The translations under genes and the position numbers were made by a program. From positions 23,258,501 to 23,322,500 of the forward strand of contig OY720097.1 of the NCBI GenBank assembly GCA_963082875.1: 64,000 nucleotides of DNA, written 5' to 3'. Below the pieces are notes generated by a model. It was not told where the DNA came from. It did no database searches and saw nothing but the letters and a program-made list of their open reading frames with translations. Of this stretch, positions 11,282-25,907 are shown piece after piece; the stretch's first letter is position 1; each line of letters opens with the position of its first letter. Source of the DNA: Corella eumyota. Taxonomy: Eukaryota; Chordata; Ascidiacea; Phlebobranchia; Corellidae.

Positions 11282-14200
11282 AAGTTATGACACTTTTATT
11301 AAAAATTGATGAAGTCTAAAACCTAAAATTTTATATTTTATTAGATGCGCATTGACCTAACTAACATTCATGATAAAAAATTTCGCAAAAATTTTCAGTA
11401 AAACAAAAGTTACAGCAAATTTTTATTCTGGGTTTAATTAGGTCACGTGATATTTTTGGCCAATGTTATTGAATACAAATTTTTTAAAAAAAATTAAAAA
11501 ATTTTAAATCGAAAAATAATTGTTTTATTGGAACTGCACGGGTCCAATAAACGTGTTTACAAAATATTTTTTGAAAATATTAATATTCATAAAAGTTATG
11601 ACACTTTTATTAAAAATTGATGAAGTCTAAAACCTAAAATTTTATATTTTATTAGATGCGCATTGACCTAACTAACATTCATGATAAAAAATTTCGCAAA
11701 AATTTTCAGTAAAACAAAAGTTGTTACAGCAAATTTTTATTCTGGGTTTAATTAGGTCACGTGATATTTTTGGCCAATGCTATTGAATACAAATTTTTTG
11801 AAAAAAATTAAAAAATTTTAAATCGAAAAATAATTGTTTTGTTGGAACTGCACGGGTCCAATAAACGTGTTTACAAAATATTTTTTGAAAATATTAATAT
11901 TCATAAAAGTTATGACACTTTTATTAAAAATTGATGAAGTCTAAAACCTGAAATTTTATATTTTATTAGATGCGCATTGACCTAACTAACAATCATGATA
12001 AAAAATTTCGCAAAAATTTTCAGTAAAACAAAAGTTACAGCAAATGTTTATTCTGGGTTTAATTAGGTCACGTGACATTTTTGGCCAATGCTATTGAATA
12101 CAAATTTTTTGAAAAAAATTAAAAAATTTTAAATCGAAAAATAATTGTTCTGTTGGAACTGCACGGGTCCAATAAACGTGTTTACAAAATATTTTTTGAA
12201 AATATTAATATTCATAAAAGTTATGACACTTTTATTAAAAATTGATGAAGTCTAAAACCTAAAATTTTATATTTTATTAGATGCGCATTGACCTAACTAA
12301 CATTCAAGATAAAACATTTCGCAAAAATTTTCAGTAAAACAAAAGTTACAGCAAATTTTTATTCTGGGTTTAATTAGGTCACGTGATATTTTTGGCCAAT
12401 GCTATTGAATACAGATTTTTTGAAAAAAATTAAAAAATTTTAAATCGAAAAATAATTGTTCTGTTGGAACTGCACGGGTCCAATAAACGTGTTTACAAAA
12501 TATTTTTTGAAAATATTAATATTCATAAAAGTTATGACACTTTTATTAAAAATTGATGAAGTCTAAAACCTAAAATTTTATATTTTATTAGATGCGCATT
12601 GACCTAACTAACATTCAAGATAAAACATTTTGCAAAAATTTTCAGTAAAACAAAAGTTACAGCAAATTTTTATTCTGGGTTTAATTAGGTCACGTGATAT
12701 TTTTGGCCAATGCTATTGAATACAAATTTTTTAAAAAAAATTTTAAATCGAAAAATAATTGTTCTGTTGGAACTGCACGGGTCCAATAAACGTGTTTACA
12801 AAATATTTTTTGAAAATATTAATATTCATAAAAGTTATGACACTTTTATTAAAAATTGATGAAGTCTAAAACCTAAAATTTTATATTTTATTAGATGCGC
12901 ATTGACCTAACTAACATTCATGATAAAAAATTTCGCAAAAATTTTCAGTAAAACAAAAGTTACAGCAAATTTTTATTCTGGGTTTAATTAGGTCACGTGA
13001 TATTTTTGGCCAATGCTATTGAATACAAATTTTTTGAAAAAAATTAAAAAATTTTAAATCGAAAAATAATTGTTTTGTTGGAACTGCACGGGTCCAATAA
13101 ACGTGTTTACAAAATATTTTTTGAAAATATTAATATTCATAAAAGTTATGACACTTTTATTAAAAATTGATGAAGTCTAAAACCTAAAATTTTATATTTT
13201 ATTAGATGCGCATTGACCCAAACAACAATCATGATAAAAAATTTCGCAAAAATTTTCAGTAAAACAAAAGTTACAGCAAATTTTTATTCTGGGTTTAATT
13301 AGGTCACGTGATATTTTTGGCCAATGCTATTGAATACAAATTTTTTGAAAAAAATTAAAAAATTTTAAATCGAAAAATAATTGTTTTGTTGGAACTGCAC
13401 GGGTCCAATAAACGTGTTTACAAAATATTTTTTGAAAATATTAATATTCATAAAAGTTATGACACTTTTATTAAAAATTGATGAAGTCTAAAACCTAAAA
13501 TTTTATATTTTATTAGATGCGCATTGACCTAACTAACATTCATGATAAAAAATTTCGCAAAAATTTTCAGTAAAACAAAAGTTACAGCAAATTTTTATTC
13601 TGGGTTTAATTAGGTCACGTGATATTTTTGGCCAATGTTATTGAATACAAATTTTTTAAAAAAAATTAAAAAATTTTAAATCGAAAAATAATTGTTTTGT
13701 TGGAACTGCACGGGTCCAATAAACGTGTTTACAAAATATTTTTTGAAAATATTAATATTCATAAAAGTTATGACACTTTTATTAAAAATTGATGAAGTCT
13801 AAAACCTAAAATTTTATATTTTATTAGATGCGCATTGACCTAACTAACATTCATGATAAAAAATTTCGCAAAAATTTTCAGTAAAACAAAAGTTACAGCA
13901 AATTTTTATTCTGGGTTTAATTAGGTCACGTGATATTTTTGGCCAATGCTATTGAATACAAATTTTTTGAAAAAAATTAAAAAATTTTAAATCGAAAAAT
14001 AATTGTTTTGTTGGAACTGCACGGGTCCAATAAACGTGTTTACAAAATAGTTTTTGAAAATATTAATATTCATAAAAGTTATGACACTTTTATTAAAAAT
14101 TGATGAAGTCTAAAACCTAAAATTTTATATTTTATTAGATGCGCATTGACCTAACTAACATTCATGATAAAAAATTTCGCAAAAATTTTCAGTAAAACAA

Positions 14201-15654
14201 AAGTTACAGCAAATTTTTATTCTGGGTTTAATTAGGTCACGTGATATTTTTGGCCAATGTTATTGAATACAAATTTTTTAAAAAAAATTAAAAAATTTTA
14301 AATCGAAAAATAATTGTTCTGTTGGAACTGCACGGGTCCAATAAACGTGTTTACAAAATATTTTTTGAAAATATTAATATTCATAAAAGTTATGACACTT
14401 TTATTAAAACTTGATGAAGTCTAAAACCTAAAATTTTATATTTTATTAGATGCGCATTGACCTAATTAACATTCAAAATAAAACATTTCGCAAAAATTTT
14501 CAGTAAAACAAAAGTTACAGCAAATTTTTATTCTGGGTTTAATTAGGTCACGTGATATTTTTGGCCAATGCTATTGAATACAAATTTTTTGAAAAAAATT
14601 AAAAAATTTTAAATCGAAAAATAATTGTTTTGTTGGAACTGCACGGGTCCAATAAACGTGTTTACAAAATATTTTTTGAAAATATTAATATTCATAAAAG
14701 TTATGACACTTTTATTAAAAATTGATGAAGTCTAAAACCTAAAATTTTATATTTTATTAGATGCGCATTGACCTAACTAACATTCATGATAAAAAATTTC
14801 GCAAAAATTTTCAGTAAAACAAAAGTTACAGCAAATTTTTATTCTGGGTTTAATTAGGTCACGTGATATTTTTGGCCAATGCTATTGAATACAAATTTTT
14901 TGAAAAAAATTAAAAAATTTTAAATCGAAAAATAATTGTTTTGTTGGAACTGCACGGGTCCAATAAACGTGTTTACAAAATATTTTTTGAAAATATTAAT
15001 ATTCATAAAAGTTATGACACTTTTATTAAAAATTGATGAAGTCTAAAACCTAAAATTTTATATTTTATTAGATGCACATTGACCTAACTAACATTCATGA
15101 TAAAAAATTTCGCAAAAATATTCAGTAAAACAAAAGTTACAGCAAATTTTTATTCTGGGTTTAATTAGGTCACGTGATATTTTTGGCCAATGCTATTGAA
15201 TACAAATTTTTTAAAAAAAATTTTAAATCGAAAAATAATTGTTCTGTTGGAACTGCACGGGTCCAATAAACGTGTTTAGAAAATATTTTTTGAAAATATT
15301 AATATTCATAAAAGTTATGACACTTTTATTAAAAATTGATGAAGTCTAAAACCTAAAATTTTATATTTTATTAGATGCGCATTGACCTAACTAACATTCA
15401 AAATAAAACATTTCGCAAAAATTTTCAGTAAAACAAAAGTTACAGCAAATTTTTATTCTGGGTTTAATTAGGTCACGTGATATTTTTGGCAAATGTTATT
15501 TATTAAATACAAATTTTTTGAAAAAAAATATTTTTTGAAAATATTAATATTCATAAAAGTTATGACACTTTTATTAAAAATTGATGAAGTCTAAAACCTA
15601 AAATTTTATATTTAATTAGATGCGCATTGACCTAACTAACATTCAAAATAAAAC
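11282..15654 (+). repeat. Higher-order block B (14 units, 4,373 bp)
   Basis: The block starts at the truncated junction (AAGTTATGAC) and ends at the second copy of that junction. Its marks recur in block C at an offset of 4,373 bp: the GTT insertion (11719 and 16092), GACCCAAACAACAATC (near 13216 and 17589), ATAGTTTTTG (14050 and 18422), AAAACTTGATG (14410 and 18782) and CTAATTAACATTCAAAAT. Over 11282-15004 against 15655-19376 I noticed only about three differences: G at 12046 in B, T at 15934 in C and one A missing near 18356 in C. This is the clearest recent duplication in the window. Confidence 0.92.
15308..15654 (+). repeat. Second copy of the double-truncation junction
   Basis: The 245-bp plus 102-bp arrangement is the same as at 10935-11281, with GTTATTTATT here against GCTATTTATT there as the only difference I noticed. 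It ends block B and leads straight into block C, which begins with AAGTTATGAC as B does. A third copy is not present at the end of C. Confidence 0.9.
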
Positions 15655-18600
15655 AAGTTATGACACTTTTATTAAAAATTGATGAAGTCTAAAACCTAAA
15701 ATTTTATATTTTATTAGATGCGCATTGACCTAACTAACATTCATGATAAAAAATTTCGCAAAAATTTTCAGTAAAACAAAAGTTACAGCAAATTTTTATT
15801 CTGGGTTTAATTAGGTCACGTGATATTTTTGGCCAATGTTATTGAATACAAATTTTTTAAAAAAAATTAAAAAATTTTAAATCGAAAAATAATTGTTTTA
15901 TTGGAACTGCACGGGTCCAATAAACGTGTTTACTAAATATTTTTTGAAAATATTAATATTCATAAAAGTTATGACACTTTTATTAAAAATTGATGAAGTC
16001 TAAAACCTAAAATTTTATATTTTATTAGATGCGCATTGACCTAACTAACATTCATGATAAAAAATTTCGCAAAAATTTTCAGTAAAACAAAAGTTGTTAC
16101 AGCAAATTTTTATTCTGGGTTTAATTAGGTCACGTGATATTTTTGGCCAATGCTATTGAATACAAATTTTTTGAAAAAAATTAAAAAATTTTAAATCGAA
16201 AAATAATTGTTTTGTTGGAACTGCACGGGTCCAATAAACGTGTTTACAAAATATTTTTTGAAAATATTAATATTCATAAAAGTTATGACACTTTTATTAA
16301 AAATTGATGAAGTCTAAAACCTGAAATTTTATATTTTATTAGATGCGCATTGACCTAACTAACAATCATGATAAAAAATTTCGCAAAAATTTTCAGTAAA
16401 ACAAAAGTTACAGCAAATTTTTATTCTGGGTTTAATTAGGTCACGTGACATTTTTGGCCAATGCTATTGAATACAAATTTTTTGAAAAAAATTAAAAAAT
16501 TTTAAATCGAAAAATAATTGTTCTGTTGGAACTGCACGGGTCCAATAAACGTGTTTACAAAATATTTTTTGAAAATATTAATATTCATAAAAGTTATGAC
16601 ACTTTTATTAAAAATTGATGAAGTCTAAAACCTAAAATTTTATATTTTATTAGATGCGCATTGACCTAACTAACATTCAAGATAAAACATTTCGCAAAAA
16701 TTTTCAGTAAAACAAAAGTTACAGCAAATTTTTATTCTGGGTTTAATTAGGTCACGTGATATTTTTGGCCAATGCTATTGAATACAGATTTTTTGAAAAA
16801 AATTAAAAAATTTTAAATCGAAAAATAATTGTTCTGTTGGAACTGCACGGGTCCAATAAACGTGTTTACAAAATATTTTTTGAAAATATTAATATTCATA
16901 AAAGTTATGACACTTTTATTAAAAATTGATGAAGTCTAAAACCTAAAATTTTATATTTTATTAGATGCGCATTGACCTAACTAACATTCAAGATAAAACA
17001 TTTTGCAAAAATTTTCAGTAAAACAAAAGTTACAGCAAATTTTTATTCTGGGTTTAATTAGGTCACGTGATATTTTTGGCCAATGCTATTGAATACAAAT
17101 TTTTTAAAAAAAATTTTAAATCGAAAAATAATTGTTCTGTTGGAACTGCACGGGTCCAATAAACGTGTTTACAAAATATTTTTTGAAAATATTAATATTC
17201 ATAAAAGTTATGACACTTTTATTAAAAATTGATGAAGTCTAAAACCTAAAATTTTATATTTTATTAGATGCGCATTGACCTAACTAACATTCATGATAAA
17301 AAATTTCGCAAAAATTTTCAGTAAAACAAAAGTTACAGCAAATTTTTATTCTGGGTTTAATTAGGTCACGTGATATTTTTGGCCAATGCTATTGAATACA
17401 AATTTTTTGAAAAAAATTAAAAAATTTTAAATCGAAAAATAATTGTTTTGTTGGAACTGCACGGGTCCAATAAACGTGTTTACAAAATATTTTTTGAAAA
17501 TATTAATATTCATAAAAGTTATGACACTTTTATTAAAAATTGATGAAGTCTAAAACCTAAAATTTTATATTTTATTAGATGCGCATTGACCCAAACAACA
17601 ATCATGATAAAAAATTTCGCAAAAATTTTCAGTAAAACAAAAGTTACAGCAAATTTTTATTCTGGGTTTAATTAGGTCACGTGATATTTTTGGCCAATGC
17701 TATTGAATACAAATTTTTTGAAAAAAATTAAAAAATTTTAAATCGAAAAATAATTGTTTTGTTGGAACTGCACGGGTCCAATAAACGTGTTTACAAAATA
17801 TTTTTTGAAAATATTAATATTCATAAAAGTTATGACACTTTTATTAAAAATTGATGAAGTCTAAAACCTAAAATTTTATATTTTATTAGATGCGCATTGA
17901 CCTAACTAACATTCATGATAAAAAATTTCGCAAAAATTTTCAGTAAAACAAAAGTTACAGCAAATTTTTATTCTGGGTTTAATTAGGTCACGTGATATTT
18001 TTGGCCAATGTTATTGAATACAAATTTTTTAAAAAAAATTAAAAAATTTTAAATCGAAAAATAATTGTTTTGTTGGAACTGCACGGGTCCAATAAACGTG
18101 TTTACAAAATATTTTTTGAAAATATTAATATTCATAAAAGTTATGACACTTTTATTAAAAATTGATGAAGTCTAAAACCTAAAATTTTATATTTTATTAG
18201 ATGCGCATTGACCTAACTAACATTCATGATAAAAAATTTCGCAAAAATTTTCAGTAAAACAAAAGTTACAGCAAATTTTTATTCTGGGTTTAATTAGGTC
18301 ACGTGATATTTTTGGCCAATGCTATTGAATACAAATTTTTTGAAAAAAATTAAAAATTTTAAATCGAAAAATAATTGTTTTGTTGGAACTGCACGGGTCC
18401 AATAAACGTGTTTACAAAATAGTTTTTGAAAATATTAATATTCATAAAAGTTATGACACTTTTATTAAAAATTGATGAAGTCTAAAACCTAAAATTTTAT
18501 ATTTTATTAGATGCGCATTGACCTAACTAACATTCATGATAAAAAATTTCGCAAAAATTTTCAGTAAAACAAAAGTTACAGCAAATTTTTATTCTGGGTT

Positions 18601-19376
18601 TAATTAGGTCACGTGATATTTTTGGCCAATGTTATTGAATACAAATTTTTTAAAAAAAATTAAAAAATTTTAAATCGAAAAATAATTGTTCTGTTGGAAC
18701 TGCACGGGTCCAATAAACGTGTTTACAAAATATTTTTTGAAAATATTAATATTCATAAAAGTTATGACACTTTTATTAAAACTTGATGAAGTCTAAAACC
18801 TAAAATTTTATATTTTATTAGATGCGCATTGACCTAATTAACATTCAAAATAAAACATTTCGCAAAAATTTTCAGTAAAACAAAAGTTACAGCAAATTTT
18901 TATTCTGGGTTTAATTAGGTCACGTGATATTTTTGGCCAATGCTATTGAATACAAATTTTTTGAAAAAAATTAAAAAATTTTAAATCGAAAAATAATTGT
19001 TTTGTTGGAACTGCACGGGTCCAATAAACGTGTTTACAAAATATTTTTTGAAAATATTAATATTCATAAAAGTTATGACACTTTTATTAAAAATTGATGA
19101 AGTCTAAAACCTAAAATTTTATATTTTATTAGATGCGCATTGACCTAACTAACATTCATGATAAAAAATTTCGCAAAAATTTTCAGTAAAACAAAAGTTA
19201 CAGCAAATTTTTATTCTGGGTTTAATTAGGTCACGTGATATTTTTGGCCAATGCTATTGAATACAAATTTTTTGAAAAAAATTAAAAAATTTTAAATCGA
19301 AAAATAATTGTTTTGTTGGAACTGCACGGGTCCAATAAACGTGTTTACAAAATATTTTTTGAAAATATTAATATTC
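15655..19376 (+). repeat. Higher-order block C (12 units)
   Basis: Units starting at 15655, 15962, 16276, 16587, 16898, 17201, 17512, 17823, 18134, 18444, 18755 and 19066 match the first 12 units of block B one for one. The match stops at 19377: the next unit lacks the GATGCACATTG and AAATATTCAG marks expected of unit 13, and the terminal junction is absent. C was therefore either copied incompletely or had its end replaced. From its eleventh unit (18755) onward begins a run of 49 units of exactly 311 bp. Confidence 0.92.
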
Positions 19377-22300
19377 ATAAAAGTTATGACACTTTTATTA
19401 AAAATTGATGAAGTCTAAAACCTAAAATTTTATATTTTATTAGATGCGCATTGACCTAACTAACATTCATGATAAAAAATTTCGCAAAAATTTTCAGTAA
19501 AACAAAAGTTACAGCAAATTTTTATTCTGGGTTTAATTAGGTCACGTGATATTTTTGGCCAATGTTATTGAATACAAATTTTTTAAAAAAAATTAAAAAA
19601 TTTTAAATCGAAAAATAATTGTTTTGTTGGAACTGCACGGGTCCAATAAACGTGTTTACAAAATATTTTTTGAAAATATTAATATTCATAAAAGTTATGA
19701 CACTTTTATTAAAAATTGATGAAGTCTAAAACCTAAAATTTTATATTTTATTAGATGCGCATTGACCTAACTAACATTCAAAATAAAACATTTCGCAAAA
19801 ATTTTCAGTAAAACAAAAGTTACAGCAAATTTTTATTCTGGGTTTAATTAGGTCACGTGATATTTTTGGCCAATGCTATTGAATACAAATTTTTTAAAAA
19901 AAATTAAAAAATTTTAAATCGAAAAATAATTGTTCTGTTGGAACTGCACGGGTCCAATAAACGTGTTTACAAAATATTTTTTGAAAATATTAATATTCAT
20001 AAAAGTTATGACACTTTTATTAAAAATTGATGAAGTCTAAAACCTAAAATTTTATATTTTATTAGATGCGCATTGACCTAACTAACATTCAAGATAAAAC
20101 ATTTCGCAAAAATTTTAAGTAAAACAAAAGTTACAGCAAATTTTTATTCTGGGTTTAATTAGGTCACGTGATATTTTTGGCCAATGCTATTGAATACAGA
20201 TTTTTTGAAAAAAATTAAAAAATTTTAAATCGAAAAATAATTGTTCTGTTGGAACTGCACGGGTCCAATAAACGTGTTTACAAAATATTTTTTGAAAATA
20301 TTAATATTCATAAAAGTTATGACACTTTTATTAAAAATTGATGAAGTCTAAAACCTAAAATTTTATATTTTATTAGATGCGCATTGACCTAACTAACATT
20401 CAAGATAAAACATTTTGCAAAAATTTTCAGTAAAACAAAAGTTACAGCAAATTTTTATTCTGGGTTTAATTAGGTCACGTGATATTTTTGGCCAATGCTA
20501 TTGAATACAAATTTTTTGAAAAAAATTAAAAAATTTTAAATCGAAAAATAATTGTTTTGTTGGAACTGCACGGGTCCAATAAACGTGTTTACAAAATATT
20601 TTTTGAAAATATTAATATTCATAAAAGTTATGACACTTTTATTAAAAATTGATGAAGTCTAAAACCTAAAATTTTATATTTTATTAGATGCGCATTGACC
20701 TAACTAACATTCATGATAAAAAATTTCGCAAAAATTTTCAGTAAAACAAAAGTTACAGCAAATTTTTATTCTGGGTTTAATTAGGTCACGTGATATTTTT
20801 GGCCAATGTTATTGAATACAAATTTTTTTAAAAAAATTAAAAAATTTTAAATCGAAAAATAATTGTTCTGTTGGAACTGCACGGGTCCAATAAACGTGTT
20901 TACAAAATATTTTTTGAAAATATTAATATTCATAAAAGTTATGACACTTTTATTAAAAATTGATGAAGTCTAAAACCTAAAATTTTATATTTTATTAGAT
21001 GCGCATTGACCTAACTAACATTCAGGATAAAACATTTCGCAAAAATTTTCAGTAAAACAAAAGTTACAGCAAATTTTTATTCTGGGTTTAATTAGGTCAC
21101 GTGATATTTTTGGCCAATGCTATTGAATACAAATTTTTTTAAAAAAATTAAAAAATTTTAAATCGAAAAATAATTGTTCTGTTGGAACTGCACGGGTCCA
21201 ATAAACGTGTTTACAAAATATTTTTTGAAAATATTAATATTCATAAAAGTTATGACTCTTTTATTAAAAATTGATGAAGTCTAAAACATAAAATTTTATA
21301 TTTTATTAGATGCGCATTGACCTAACTAACATTCATGATAAAAAATTTCGCAAAAATTTTCAGTAAAACAAAATTTACAGCAAATTTTTATTCTGGGTTT
21401 AATTAGGTCACGTGATATTTTTGGCCAATGCTATTGAATACAAATTTTTTGAAAAAAATTAAAAAATTTTAAATCGAAAAATAATTGTTTTGTTGGAACT
21501 GCACGGGTCCAATAAACGTGTTTACAAAATATTTTTTGAAAATATTAATATTCATAAAAGTTATGACACTTTTATTAAAAATTGATGAAGTCTAAAACCT
21601 AAAATTTTATATTTTATTAGATGCGCATTGACCTAACTAACATTCATGATAAAAAATTTCGCAAAAATTTTCAGTAAAACAAAAGTTACAGCAAATTTTT
21701 ATTCTGGGTTTAATTAGGTCACGTGATATTTTTGGCCAATGTTATTGAATACAAATTTTTTAAAAAAAATTAAAAAATTTTAAATCGAAAAATAATTGTT
21801 CTGTTGGAACTGCACGGGTCCAATAAACGTGTTTACAAAATATTTTTTGAAAATATTAATATTCATAAAAGTTATGACACTTTTATTAAAAATTGATGAA
21901 GTCTAAAACCTAAAATTTTATATTTTATTAGATGCGCATTGACCTAACTAACATTCATGATAAAAAATTTCGCAAAAATTTTCAGTAAAACAAAAGTTAC
22001 AGCAAATTTTTATTCTGGGTTTAATTAGGTCACGTGATATTTTTGGCCAATGTTATTGAATACAAATTTTTTTAAAAAAATTAAAAAATTTTAAATCGAA
22101 AAATAATTGTTCTGTTGGAACTGCACGGGTCCAATAAACGTGTTTACAAAAAATTTTTTGAAAATATTAATATTCATAAAAGTTATAACACTTTTATTAA
22201 AAATTGATGAAGTCTAAAACCTAAAATTTTATATTTTATTAGATGCGCATTGACCTAAATAACGATCAGGATAAAACATTTCGCAAAAATTTTCAGTAAA

Positions 22301-25300
22301 ACAAAAGTTACAGCAAGTTTTTATTCTGGGTTTAATTAGGTCACGTGATATTTTTGGCCAATGCTATTGAATACAAATTTTTTTAAAAAACTTAAAAAAT
22401 TTTAAATCGAAAAATAATTGTTCTGTTGGAACTGCACGGGTCCAATAAACGTGTTTACAAAATATTTTTTGAAAATATTAATATTCATAAAAGTTATGAC
22501 ACTTTTATTAAAAATTGATGAAGTCTAAAACCTAAAATTTTATATTTTATTAGATGCGCATTGACCTAACTAACATTCAAAATAAAACATTTCGCAAAAA
22601 TTTTCAGTAAAACAAAAGTTACAGCAAATTTTTATTCTGGGTTTAATTAGGTCACGTGATATTTTTGGCCAATGCTATTGAATACAAATTTTTTAAAAAA
22701 AATTAAAAAATTTTAAATCGAAAAGTAATTGTTCTGTTGGAACTGCACGGGTCCAATAAACGTGTTTACAAAATATTTTTTGAAAATATTAATATTCATA
22801 AAAGTTATGACACTTTTATTAAAAATTGATGAAGTCTAAAACCTAAAATTTTATATTTTATTAGATGCGCATTGACCTAACTAACATTCAAAATAAAACA
22901 TTTCGCAAAAATTTTCAGTAAAACAAAAGTTACAGCAAATTTTTATTCTGGGTTTAATTAGGTCACGTGATATTTTTGGCCAATGCTATTGAATACAAAT
23001 TTTTTTAAAAAAATTAAAAAATTTTAAATCGAAAAATAATTGTTCTGTTGGAACTGCACGGGTCCAATAAACGTGTTTACAAAATATTTTTTGAAAATAT
23101 TAATATTCATAAAAGTTATGACACTTTTATTAAAAATTGATGAAGTCTAAAACCTAAAATTTTATATTTTATTAGATGCGCATTGACCTAACTAACATTC
23201 AAGATAAAACATTTCGCAAAAATTTTAAGTAAAACAAAAGTTACAGCAAATTTTTATTCTGGGTTTAATTAGGTCACGTGATATTTTTGGCCAATGCTAT
23301 TGAATACAGATTTTTTGAAAAAAATTAAAAAATTTTAAATCGCAAAATAATTGTTCTGTTGGAACTGCACGGGTCCAATAAACGTGTTTACAAAATATTT
23401 TTTGAAAATATTAATATTCATAAAAGTTATGACGCTTTTATTAAAAATTGATGAAGTCTAAAACCTAAAATTTTATATTTTATTAGATGCGCATTGACCT
23501 AACTAACATTCAAGATAAAACATTTTGCAAAAATTTTCAGTAAAACAAAAGTTACAGCAAATTTTTATTCTGGGTTTAATTAGGTCACGTGATATTTTTG
23601 GCCAATGCTATTGAATACAAATTTTTTGAAAAAAATTAAAAAATTTTAAATCGAAAAATAATTGTTTTGTTGGAACTGCACGGGTCCAATAAACGTGTTT
23701 ACAAAATATTTTTTGAAAATATTAATATTCATAAAAGTTATGACACTTTTATTAAAAATTGATGAAGTCTAAAACCTAAAATTTTATATTTTATTAGATG
23801 CGCATTGACCTAACTAACATTCAAAATAAAACATTTCGCAAAAATTTTCAGTAAAACAAAAGTTACAGCAAATTTTTATTCTGGGTTTAATTAGGTCACG
23901 TGATATTTTTGGCCAATGCTATTGAATACAAATTTTTTAAAAAAAATTAAAAAATTTTAAATCGAAAAATAATTGTTCTGTTGGAACTGCACGGGTCCAA
24001 TAAACGTGTTTACAAAATATTTTTTGAAAATATTAATATTCATAAAAGTTATGACACTTTTATTAAAAATTGATGAAGTCTAAAACCTAAAATTTTATAT
24101 TTTATTAGATGCGCATTGACCTAACTAACATTCAAGATAAAACATTTCGCAAAAATTTTAAGTAAAACAAAAGTTACAGCAAATTTTTATTCTGGGTTTA
24201 ATTAGGTCACGTGATATTTTTGGCCAATGCTATTGAATACAGATTTTTTGAAAAAAATTAAAAAATTTTAAATCGAAAAATAATTGTTCTGTTGGAACTG
24301 CACGGGTCCAATAAACGTGTTTACAAAATATTTTTTGAAAATATTAATATTCATAAAAGTTATGACACTTTTATTAAAAATTGATGAAGTCTAAAACCTA
24401 AAATTTTATATTTTATTAGATGCGCATTGACCTAACTAACATTCAAGATAAAACATTTTGCAAAAATTTTCAGTAAAACAAAAGTTACAGCAAATTTTTA
24501 TTCTGGGTTTAATTAGGTCACGTGATATTTTTGGCCAATGCTATTGAATACAAATTTTTTGAAAAAAATTAAAAAATTTTAAATCGAAAAATAATTGTTT
24601 TGTTGGAACTGCACGGGTCCAATAAACGTGTTTACAAAATATTTTTTGAAAATATTAATATTCATAAAAGTTATGACACTTTTATTAAAAATTGATGAAG
24701 TCTAAAACCTAAAATTTTATATTTTATTAGATGCGCATTGACCTAACTAACATTCATGATAAAAAATTTCGCAAAAATTTTCAGTAAAACAAAAGTTACA
24801 GCAAATTTTTATTCTGGGTTTAATTAGGTCACGTGATATTTTTGGCCAATGTTATTGAATACAAATTTTTTTTAAAAAATTAAAAAATTTTAAATCGAAA
24901 AATAATTGTTCTGTTGGAACTGCACGGGTCCAATAAACGTGTTTACAAAATATTTTTTGAAAATATTAATATTCATAAAAGTTATGACACTTTTATTAAA
25001 AATTGATGAAGTCTAAAACCTAAAATTTTATATTTTATTAGATGCGCATTGACCTAACTAACATTCAGGATAAAACATTTCGCAAAAATTTTCAGTAAAA
25101 CAAAAGTTACAGCAAATTTTTATTCTGGGTTTAATTAGGTCACGTGATATTTTTGGCCAATGCTATTGAATACAAATTTTTTTTAAAAAATTAAAAAATT
25201 TTAAATCGAAAAATAATTGTTCTGTTGGAACTGCACGGGTCCAATAAACGTGTTTACAAAATATTTTTTGAAAATATTAATATTCATAAAAGTTATGACT

Positions 25301-25907
25301 CTTTTATTAAAAATTGATGAAGTCTAAAACCTAAAATTTTATATTTTATTAGATGCGCATTGACCTAACTAACATTCATGATAAAAAATTTCGCAAAAAT
25401 TTTCAGTAAAACAAAAGTTACAGCAAATTTTTATTCTGGGTTTAATTAGGTCACGTGATATTTTTGGCCAATGCTATTGAATACAAATTTTTTGAAAAAA
25501 ATTAAAAAATTTTAAATCGAAAAATAATTGTTTTGTTGGAACTGCACGGGTCCAATAAACGTGTTTACAAAATATTTTTTGAAAATATTAATATTCATAA
25601 AAGTTATGACACTTTTATTAAAAATTGATGAAGTCTAAAACCTAAAATTTTATATTTTATTAGATGCGCATTGACCTAACTAACATTCATGATAAAAAAT
25701 TTCGCAAAAATTTTCAGTAAAACAAAAGTTACAGCAAATTTTTATTCTGGGTTTAATTAGGTCACGTGATATTTTTGGCCAATGTTATTGAATACAAATT
25801 TTTTAAAAAAAATTAAAAAATTTTAAATCGAAAAATAATTGTTCTGTTGGAACTGCACGGGTCCAATAAACGTGTTTACAAAATATTTTTTGAAAATATT
25901 AATATTC
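19377..25907 (+). repeat. 21 units with a 7-unit pattern present twice
   Basis: Units at 19688-21864 and 23731-25907 share the same order of marks, offset 4,043 bp (13 units): CAAAATAAAAC; TTTTAAGTAAAAC with ACAGATT; CATTTTGC with TTTTG; CATGAT with GTTATTG; CAGGATAAAAC; GACTCTTTT (21254 and 25297); and GTTATTG again. Between them lie two units with unusual changes (ACAAAAAATTTT at 22148, then AGTTATAACAC with CGATCAGGAT and GCAAGTTTTT at 22186-22320), two CAAAAT units, and a further AAGTAAAAC / TTTTGC pair carrying CGCAAAATAA and GACGCTTTT (23431). All 21 units are exactly 311 bp. Confidence 0.85.
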
